Positions 44,358 to 50,982 of a stretch of 50,982 bases of DNA are shown here, in pieces. The notes beneath the pieces were generated by a model, which worked only from the letters and a program-made list of their open reading frames with translations, was not told where the DNA came from and ran no database searches. The position numbers and the translations under genes were made by a program. Every line of letters starts with the position of its first letter. The stretch's first letter is position 1. The stretch covers positions 1 through 50,982 of the forward strand of contig JAKDNL010000004.1 in assembly GCA_030451825.1 (NCBI GenBank), given 5' to 3'. This DNA comes from Pseudonocardia sp. Its GTDB lineage: Bacteria; Actinomycetota; Actinomycetes; Mycobacteriales; Pseudonocardiaceae.

Positions 44358-45025
44358 CGGGTCGCCGCCGCCCGGTCGGGGTCCGCCCGACCCGCCTGCT
44401 CCGCAGGCTGCCATCCCGGGGCCCGCTCGACGATCAGCTCGGCCTTGCGCGCCAGCAACTTGCCGAAGCTGGGCTCCGGCTCGCCGACGACGTCGAGCAG
44501 CGCGTCGATCGTCAGGTTCGCGTCGAGATCCTCCTGCGGGGTCACCGGGCGCATCGCGCGGGTGATCTCGAACATGTAGCCGTTCGGATCGTGGGTGTAG
44601 ATCGACTCGATCGTCTCGTGCTGGATCTGCATCTCCACCGGCCAGGCGCTCTCGTCGAGCCGGCGGCGGTACTCCAGCAGGTCCTCATCGGACTCCACGT
44701 GGATCGCCAGGTGCCGGGACCGGACGAAGTACTCCGGCACCTCGGCACCGAAGCGGGCGTAGACGTCGCCCTTCTCCCCCGCCTCGCCGCCGACGCTCCG
44801 GTCGGCGCCGAAGTAGTAGAAGAACGCGATCCGGTCGTCGTTGCCGATGTCGAAGAAGAAGTGGATGAAGTCGGGGTGGTTCTCCGGCCCCCAGCCGGCC
44901 GCGCAGATCGAGTGCACCACCGGGAATCCGAGGACGTCCCGGTAGAAGCGCACCGTTGCCGCCGGATCGAAGGTCGGGAACGCGACGTGGTCCACGCCCC
45001 GCACCCGGTGCTCGAGCTCCGTCAT
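44354..45025 (-). CDS. VOC family protein (glyoxalase/extradiol dioxygenase fold)
   Basis: VRGVDHVAFPTFDPAATVRFYRDVLGFPVVHS, HPDFIHFFFDIGNDDRIAFFYY, HLAIHVESDEDLLEYRRRL, YTHDPNGYMFEIT. Confidence 0.88.
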   Translation of the reverse strand: MTELEHRVRGVDHVAFPTFDPAATVRFYRDVLGFPVVHSICAAGWGPENHPDFIHFFFDIGNDDRIAFFYYFGADRSVGGEAGEKGDVYARFGAEVPEYFVRSRHLAIHVESDEDLLEYRRRLDESAWPVEMQIQHETIESIYTHDPNGYMFEITRAMRPVTPQEDLDANLTIDALLDVVGEPEPSFGKLLARKAELIVERAPGWQPAEQAGRADPDRAAATR

Positions 45026-45110
45026 GGGTGACTGCCTCCTCGCGTCGTGCATCGACTCGACCGTAAGCACTCTCAACGGTCCCGTCAACAGTTCTACGCA
45101 AGCGACGAAA

Positions 45111-45812
45111 TCACAGGTCGAGGACGCGCTCCAGGTGGTCGAGGTTCTGCCGCAGGAGCTTGACCGCCGCGGCCGGTCCCTCGCCGTCGGGCAGCTGGTC
45201 GTCCGGCCGGACCAGCGCGCCGACGGCCATGTCCACGAGCTGCTCGGTCACCGCCTCCGCGGTGTCCCGGCCGCCCGGCTGGAACCACCAGGCCACCCAG
45301 TTGCACATGCCGAGGACGCCGAGTGCCGCCACCCGGGCGTCGACCGGCCGGAACCGGCCGGACCGGACGCCGTCGTCGATCACCCCGGCGATCACCCGCA
45401 GGATGGTGCGGCGGCTCTTGTCGTAGGCGGCGGTCAGCTCGTCGGGCAGCTCGGCCTCGGACCGGATGAGCAGCCGGAACCGCTCCGGCTGGGTCGTGCG
45501 CCGCCCGACGATGATCTGCACGATGCCGCGCAGCTTCTGCACGGCGTCGAGCCCCTCCCCGCCGACGAGGGCGTCGATCTCGTCCAGCGGCCCGTCGGTG
45601 ACCTCGGTGACGAGCTTGGCGAGCAGCTCGTCCTTGCTCTTGACGTAGTAGTAGAGCGCCGGCCGGGTGATGCCGAGCGCGTCGGCGATGTCCTGCAGGC
45701 TGGTCCCGGCGAAGCCGCGCTCGGCGAAGAGCCGGGTGGCGTGCTCGTACAGCTCGTTCTCGACCAGCTCCCGGCGGGCGGTCGCCTTGCGTACCGGCTC
45801 AGATCCGCTCAT
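45111..45812 (-). CDS. TetR family transcriptional regulator
   Basis: LYEHATRLFAERGFAGTSLQDIADALGITRPALYYYVKSKDELLAKLV. Confidence 0.94.
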   Translation of the reverse strand: MSGSEPVRKATARRELVENELYEHATRLFAERGFAGTSLQDIADALGITRPALYYYVKSKDELLAKLVTEVTDGPLDEIDALVGGEGLDAVQKLRGIVQIIVGRRTTQPERFRLLIRSEAELPDELTAAYDKSRRTILRVIAGVIDDGVRSGRFRPVDARVAALGVLGMCNWVAWWFQPGGRDTAEAVTEQLVDMAVGALVRPDDQLPDGEGPAAAVKLLRQNLDHLERVLDL

Positions 45813-45825
45813 GGGGCAGATCGTG

Positions 45826-45885
45826 TCACGCCGTACCGACGGTCACGTTGGAGCTGGGGACGACCAATCCGATCCGGTGGGTCAT
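45826..45885 (-). pseudogene. 19-codon N-terminal relic of a maleate isomerase/Asp-Glu racemase-like gene
   Basis: MTHRIGLVVPSSNVTVGTA-stop; the start overlaps the stop of the AMP ligase; sequence matches the conserved N-terminus of the maleate cis-trans isomerase family. Confidence 0.6.
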
Positions 45886-47480
45886 CGGGCACTCATTTCC
45901 TCGGGTCCGATCCTGCGGGCGATGTCGGCGGCCAGGGCCTTCTTGTCCGTCTTGCCGACGAGGGTGCGGGGGATCTCGGCCAGGTGCTCGATCCGTTCCG
46001 GCCATTTGAAGGTGGCGACGCCGTGTGCCGCGAAGTGCTCCGCCACCTCGGGCAACGTCAGCGGGTCGCCATCGACGACGAGGTAGGCGCACGTCCGCTC
46101 GCCCAGCCGCGGATCCGGCATGGCGACGGCCGCGGCGCCGGTGATCCTCGGGTGGCGGAGCAGCACCAGCTCCACCTCCTCGGCGTTGATCTTCTCGCCG
46201 CCGCGGTTGATGAGGTCCTTGATCCGGCCCTCGATCGAGACGTAGCGCTGCCCCTCGATCGGCTGCGACGACGCCAGGTCGCCGGTCCGGTATAAGCCGT
46301 CCGAGGTGAAGGCTCGCGCGTTGTGCTCGGCCGCGTCGTAGTAGCCGCGCAGCGTGTAGGGCCCCCGGGCGCACAGCTCGCCGACCGCACCGGGCGGGAC
46401 CTCGGTCTCGGAGCCGGGCTCCAGGATCCGGATCTCGTCGTGCTCGGAGAGCGGGGTGCCGACCGTCGTCGCGCGGGCCGTGCGCGGCGCCCCTGGCCGG
46501 GTGGTGAGGAACAGCCCCTCCCCCATCCCGAACAGCTGCCCGGACCAGATCCCGCGGGCCTCCAGCCGGTCGAACAGCGACGGCGGAACCTTCGCCCCGG
46601 ACAGCACCACCTGGGTGATCGCCGCGGTGGCCGCAGGGAACCCCGGATGGTCGGCGGCCCGGTAGTGCCCGTGTCCGAGCAACACGTGCGTGGCGCCCTC
46701 CCGGGCGAGCAGCGGCAGGGACTCGTCAAGGTCGGGGGTGCCGAGCACCAGGCAGGCCCCGGCGCTGTGCGCGGCGTGCACCGCGCACACGATCCCGGCG
46801 TTGTGGATCACCGGGATCAGGTGCGCGACCCGGGTCTCCGGGGTCCAGCCCCAGGACCGGGCGTAGGCGGCGGCGTTGTACCAGTACTCGGCGTGCAGCC
46901 GCGGGATCACCTTGGGCACGCCGGTCGTGCCGCCGGAGAGCTGGTACACGGCGACGGCGTCCGGACCGATCCCGGCCTGGATCTCCTCGACCAGGCCGCG
47001 GGCACGGGCGGGGTCACCCTCGGGCAGCTCGCCGAGGACCAGCACCTGCCCGACGGCCTGCTCGCGGGCGAATCCGACGAGGTCGAACTTCCCGCCGCGC
47101 TCGACCAGGTGCGCCACCGCGCCGACCCGGCGGGCGATCTCGGAGATCTCGTGCGCACGGTGTGCCGCGAGGGTCGCGACCGGTACCAGCCCAGCCTTGA
47201 GCAGGCCGTACCAGCCCAGGACGGTGTCGAGCCGGTTCGTGACCTGGAGCAGCACCGGGTCCCCCGGCCGCAGGCCGAGGCCGGCGAGACCGGCGGCGAG
47301 CAGGTCGCTGCGGGAGTCCAGCTGGCGATAGGTGACCCGGCCGTCCAGCGCGACGACGGCGTCGCGGTCCGGGTGCTGCGACGCCACGGCGTGCAGCTCG
47401 TCGGCGATCGTGCGGGTGCCCCACAGCCCGGCCGACCGGTAGCGGTCGACGGCCTCCGGCGGATACGGGACGAGGCTCAC
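45882..47480 (-). CDS. AMP-dependent ligase, salicylyl/2,3-dihydroxybenzoyl-AMP ligase-like
   Basis: GTG start 47480; AVYQLSGGTTGVPKVIPRLHAEYWYNAAAYARSWGW, GQLFGMGEGLFLTTRPGAP, YRTGDLASSQPIEGQRYVSIEGRIKDLINRGGEKINAEEVELVLLRHP. Confidence 0.88.
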   Translation of the reverse strand: MSLVPYPPEAVDRYRSAGLWGTRTIADELHAVASQHPDRDAVVALDGRVTYRQLDSRSDLLAAGLAGLGLRPGDPVLLQVTNRLDTVLGWYGLLKAGLVPVATLAAHRAHEISEIARRVGAVAHLVERGGKFDLVGFAREQAVGQVLVLGELPEGDPARARGLVEEIQAGIGPDAVAVYQLSGGTTGVPKVIPRLHAEYWYNAAAYARSWGWTPETRVAHLIPVIHNAGIVCAVHAAHSAGACLVLGTPDLDESLPLLAREGATHVLLGHGHYRAADHPGFPAATAAITQVVLSGAKVPPSLFDRLEARGIWSGQLFGMGEGLFLTTRPGAPRTARATTVGTPLSEHDEIRILEPGSETEVPPGAVGELCARGPYTLRGYYDAAEHNARAFTSDGLYRTGDLASSQPIEGQRYVSIEGRIKDLINRGGEKINAEEVELVLLRHPRITGAAAVAMPDPRLGERTCAYLVVDGDPLTLPEVAEHFAAHGVATFKWPERIEHLAEIPRTLVGKTDKKALAADIARRIGPEEMSAR

Positions 47481-48994
47481 GCCGCCTCCCCGGTCAGTGA
47501 CACCAGGTCGGTCCGGCCGCTGACCAGGCCGGCGGCCAGGTCGTCGCGGAAGGTCGCGGAGCCCTCCACGACGACGAGCGCGCCGGTCTCCCGGCGGATC
47601 CGTTCGGCGACGTCGAGCCTGGTCAGCAGGGCAGCGCGGTCCGGCGGCCCGGTGATCCGGCACCCCGCGCCCCCACCCCGGCGAGCCTGCTCGACCAACG
47701 CGTCGCCCGCGTCCGACCACGGGTCGTCGACGCCGACATCGAGCGTGGCGAGCCCGTCGACGTCGACGGTGCGGTTCGGGAACCGCAGGTCGCCGTGGCT
47801 CAGGGGCCGGTCGAGCACCCAGTCCGTCGGATTCCCCGCCGACGCCGGGGCACCCGCGTACTGCTCCAGCGCCGCCGCGACGACCTCCGGTGCGGTGCCG
47901 GCCAGGCGGTCCAGCGGCACGTTCCCGGCACGCGACATGTAGGCCACCATCAGCCGCGCCGCGGGCAGGTCGAGGCGGGACGGGAACGACTCCCACCACA
48001 GCCTGCTGCGCCGGGACAGCTCCTGCATCCGTTCGACGGCAGGGCGGCGGACCTCCTCGTAGCGGGCGAACGCGGCACCGGTTCCCGGCTCGTCGCGCAG
48101 GGCCTCCACCAGGGCGATCGCGTCCTCCATCGCCAGCTTCGTGCCGGACCCGACGGAGAAGTGCGCGGTGTGCGCCGCGTCCCCGAGGAGCACCGTGTTC
48201 CGGTCCGACCAGCGGTCGCAGTGCACCGTACGGAACTGCAGCCACCGGGTGCGGTTGCCGATCAACGGGTTCCCGCGCAGCTGCTCGGCGAAGATCCGTT
48301 CGAGGAAGCGCAGCGAGACCTCGTCCGAGGCATCGGCCGGGGTCGCCGCGGTGGTGGCGTCGAACCCGGCCCGGCGCCAGGTCCGACCGTCGGTCTCGAT
48401 CAGGAACGTCGATCGGCCCCCGGAATAGGGGTACGCGTGCGTGACGAACACGCCGTGCTCGGTCTCGACCGGCGCGAACACCGCGTCGGGCAGCGTGATG
48501 TCGGTGGCGCACCAGAGGTAGAGCCCCCGGCCGACGTCGACCCGGCTGCCGAACGGCCCCGCCTCCCGGGTCGCGCTGCTGACGCCGTCCGCGGCGACCA
48601 CCACGTCGGCGTCGAGGTCCCCGGCCGCGCGCCGCCGGCCGAACTCCAGCGCCACGCCGGCCTTCTCGGCGTGCCGCGCCAGGATGGTCAGCAGCTCGGT
48701 GCGGGCCACGCCGATCAGCCGGTCGTTGCGGACCCGCACGCGGTCGTCGCCGACCTGCAGCGTCATGTCGTGCCGGAGCCCGGCCGCGGCCAGATCCCGC
48801 AGGGTGTCCGGGTCGGCGGCCTCCAGCCTGCGCTGCGTCCCGGCCGCGAGCCCGACGCCGAACCCGAAGGTGGTGTCCGGATCACCCTGCTCGTGGACGG
48901 TGACCTCGCAGGTCGGATGGGCGAGTTTCAGCAGGCGGGCAGCATAGAGCCCACCGGGCCCTCCGCCCAGCACCGCGACGCGACGTAGCTGCAT
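47477..48994 (-). CDS. FAD-dependent aromatic acyl-CoA monooxygenase, salicylyl-CoA 5-hydroxylase-like
   Basis: RRVAVLGGGPGGLYAARLLKLAHPTCEVTVHEQGDPDTTFGFGVGL, VVAADGVSSATRE, NTVLLGDAAHTAHFSVGSGTKLAMEDAIALVEAL; translationally coupled to the AMP ligase. Confidence 0.85.
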   Translation of the reverse strand: MQLRRVAVLGGGPGGLYAARLLKLAHPTCEVTVHEQGDPDTTFGFGVGLAAGTQRRLEAADPDTLRDLAAAGLRHDMTLQVGDDRVRVRNDRLIGVARTELLTILARHAEKAGVALEFGRRRAAGDLDADVVVAADGVSSATREAGPFGSRVDVGRGLYLWCATDITLPDAVFAPVETEHGVFVTHAYPYSGGRSTFLIETDGRTWRRAGFDATTAATPADASDEVSLRFLERIFAEQLRGNPLIGNRTRWLQFRTVHCDRWSDRNTVLLGDAAHTAHFSVGSGTKLAMEDAIALVEALRDEPGTGAAFARYEEVRRPAVERMQELSRRSRLWWESFPSRLDLPAARLMVAYMSRAGNVPLDRLAGTAPEVVAAALEQYAGAPASAGNPTDWVLDRPLSHGDLRFPNRTVDVDGLATLDVGVDDPWSDAGDALVEQARRGGGAGCRITGPPDRAALLTRLDVAERIRRETGALVVVEGSATFRDDLAAGLVSGRTDLVSLTGEAA

Positions 48995-49033
48995 CTCCTA
49001 CCTTCCACCAGAGGGGCGTTTGACTCAACCGTC

Positions 49034-49098
49034 GACTATTCGACGTTATCGGGCACCGGCTCGTCAACGTTGACTGCCGTCGCATGTGTTGAATAGTC
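49034..49098. promoter_or_regulatory. Inverted repeat GACTATTC...GAATAGTC flanking a 12-bp palindrome GTCAACGTTGAC
   Basis: GACTATTC 49034-49041, GTCAACGTTGAC 49063-49074, GAATAGTC 49091-49098, in the divergent promoter between 47477-48994(-) and 49141(+). Confidence 0.5.
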
Positions 49099-49140
49099 TA
49101 CGCGTCCGTCAGTCCCTCATTGCGCGAAGGAGCGCCAGCC

Positions 49141-50982
49141 ATGGCCTATGTCATCGGCGTGGACGTGGGCGGCACGTTCACCGACGCCGTACTCGACGAC
49201 GACGCCGGGACCGTGCTCGCCGCGAAGTCCCCGTCCACTCCACCGGACTATTCCCACGGTGTGCTCGACGTCCTCGGACTGCTGGCCGAGCAGCTCGGCA
49301 CGAGCCTGCCGGCGATGCTGGCGAAGACCCACCACATCGCGCACGGCACCACGTCGTCGCTGAACGCGCTGGTCATGGGCAACGTGCCGCCGGTCGGCTT
49401 CCTCACCACCAAGGGCCACCGGGACTCGATCTTCATCATGAACGTCGAGGGCCGGTACCTGGGCCGGTCCCCGCACGAGCTGCAGAACGTGCTGGGCCAG
49501 GACAAGGACCATGCGCTGCTGCCCAAGCGGCACGCGCTGGAGGTCACCGAGCGGATCGACCGGGACGGCACCGTCGTCGTCGCGCTCGACGAGCAGCAGG
49601 CCCGCGCCACGATCCGCTCCCTGATCGCGGACGGGGTCGAGGCCGTCGCCGTCTCACTGCTCTGGTCGTTCCGCAACCCGGTGCACGAGCAGCGGCTGCG
49701 CGAGCTGATCGCCGAGGAGGCCCCGGGCCTGTTCGTGGCGCTGTCGTCCGAGGTCAGCCCGCGGATCCGAGAGTTCGCCCGTAACGCCACGACGATCATG
49801 AGCACCCAGATCGGGCCGGGCCTGCGGGACTACCTGGGCGCGCTGGAGTCGTCGCTTCGGGACAACGGCCTCACCGGCCCGCTGCTGGTCATGCAGAGCA
49901 ACGGCGGCGCGGTGGCCGCGGCCGAGGCACCCGCCGCCGCGATCAGCACCGTCGGGTCGGTACTCACCGGTGGGGTGATCGGGTCGGTGGCGCTGGGCCG
50001 CCAGCTCGGCCACCGCAACATCATCTCCACCGACGTCGGCGGCACGACGTTCCTGGCTGGTCTGGTGGTGGACGGCGAGCCCGTCCGGGACACCACCACG
50101 GTGATCAACCACCACCCGATCAACGTGCCCACGCTGCGGGTGGACGCGATCGGCTCCGGCGGCGGCGCGATCGCCTGGCTGGACACCGGCGGCAACCTGC
50201 GGATCGGCCCGCGCAGCGCGCAAGCCGTCCCCGGCCCGGCCTGCTACGGGAACGGAGGCACCGAGCCCACCAACACCGATGCGAACCTGGTCCTCGGGAT
50301 CCTGCCGGAGCGCGGTCTGCTCGGCGGGCGCAAGCCGCTCTCGCTGGAGCTCGCTCGCGCCGCGATCGAGACCAGGATCGCCAAGCCGCTCGGCCTCTCG
50401 GTCGAGGAGGCCGCCGCCGCGATCCACACCGTGCAGAACGCGCAGACCGGTGACCTGCTGCGCAAGACCGTCGTCGAGTCCGGGCACGACCCGCGCAACT
50501 TCGTGATCTACGCCTTCGGCGGAGCCGGTCCCGCACACTGCGCCGGCTACGCCGCCGAGGTCGGCTGCGACGAGGTCGTGGTCCCGCTCGGACCGGTGGC
50601 GAGCGCGTTCTCGGCGTTCGGGCTGGCGTCCTCGGACATCGTGCTGGCCGCGGAGCTGTCCGACCCGACCGTGGTGCCGTTCGACCCGGCCCGCGCCGAG
50701 CGCAACTTCGCCGACCTGGAACGCCGCGTCCGCGACGGCCTGGAACGTCAGGGCGTGCACTTCGAGCAGGTGCTGCTACAGCGCGAGATCGATATGCGGT
50801 ACACGATGCAGTTGGCCGAGGTCACCGCCCCGGTCGCAGGCGGCCCGCTGGACATGCCCGCGATCGAGGCGGCCGCGGCCGCGTTCGAGAAGCGCTACGC
50901 CGAGCTGTTCGGCGTCGATGCCGGGTTCCGCGAGGCCGGCATCCAGGCGATCACCTTCCGGGTGCGCGCCACCGGGGTGCTT
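49141..50982 (+). CDS. Hydantoinase/oxoprolinase family protein, subunit A-like (incomplete at window edge)
   Basis: MAYVIGVDVGGTFTDAVLDDDAG, IAHGTTSSLNALV, TDVGGTTFLAGLV, YAFGGAGPAHCAGYAAEVG; open to the end of the window. Confidence 0.92.
   Translation, partial: MAYVIGVDVGGTFTDAVLDDDAGTVLAAKSPSTPPDYSHGVLDVLGLLAEQLGTSLPAMLAKTHHIAHGTTSSLNALVMGNVPPVGFLTTKGHRDSIFIMNVEGRYLGRSPHELQNVLGQDKDHALLPKRHALEVTERIDRDGTVVVALDEQQARATIRSLIADGVEAVAVSLLWSFRNPVHEQRLRELIAEEAPGLFVALSSEVSPRIREFARNATTIMSTQIGPGLRDYLGALESSLRDNGLTGPLLVMQSNGGAVAAAEAPAAAISTVGSVLTGGVIGSVALGRQLGHRNIISTDVGGTTFLAGLVVDGEPVRDTTTVINHHPINVPTLRVDAIGSGGGAIAWLDTGGNLRIGPRSAQAVPGPACYGNGGTEPTNTDANLVLGILPERGLLGGRKPLSLELARAAIETRIAKPLGLSVEEAAAAIHTVQNAQTGDLLRKTVVESGHDPRNFVIYAFGGAGPAHCAGYAAEVGCDEVVVPLGPVASAFSAFGLASSDIVLAAELSDPTVVPFDPARAERNFADLERRVRDGLERQGVHFEQVLLQREIDMRYTMQLAEVTAPVAGGPLDMPAIEAAAAAFEKRYAELFGVDAGFREAGIQAITFRVRATGVL

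Noticed and set aside
1-50982. tRNA/rRNA genes or integrative element signatures
   Set aside because: No tRNA-like cloverleaf, integrase or rRNA sequence recognised on scanning.

Overview
A high-GC actinobacterial-type chromosomal segment, almost entirely coding and rich in catabolic clusters. From left to right: (1) hydroxyquinol dioxygenase and maleylacetate reductase, then a CoA-ester degradation cluster (acyl-CoA dehydrogenase, enoyl-CoA hydratase, acyl-CoA synthetase, SDRs, fused 2-oxoacid dehydrogenase E1, E2-like protein, TetR) containing apparent frameshifts. (2) A beta-glucuronide/hexuronate cluster (beta-glucuronidase, GPH transporter, LacI, uronate isomerase, fructuronate reductase) interleaved with the full nickel-pincer-nucleotide (NPN) pathway (LarB, LarC, LarE) and a LarA-family protein. 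This is the best candidate for an undescribed system: an NPN-dependent C2-epimerase route, D-mannonate to D-gluconate, replacing mannonate dehydratase, with a shared LacI-type operator GGCAA-N4-TTGCC. (3) An accessory block with a trypsin-nSTAND-propeller protein, an ECF-like sigma factor and a membrane-anchored protein gene ending in a 17-bp tandem repeat that places TGA in all three frames. (4) A RutA-like two-monooxygenase operon with two flavin reductases and amidohydrolase-type enzymes. (5) A P450/hydrolase/VOC operon and a salicylyl-CoA to gentisyl-CoA type cluster, ending in a hydantoinase/oxoprolinase-like gene cut by the window edge. No rRNA, tRNA, CRISPR array or intact transposase was recognised. 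All assignments are by eye from motifs; no database search was run.
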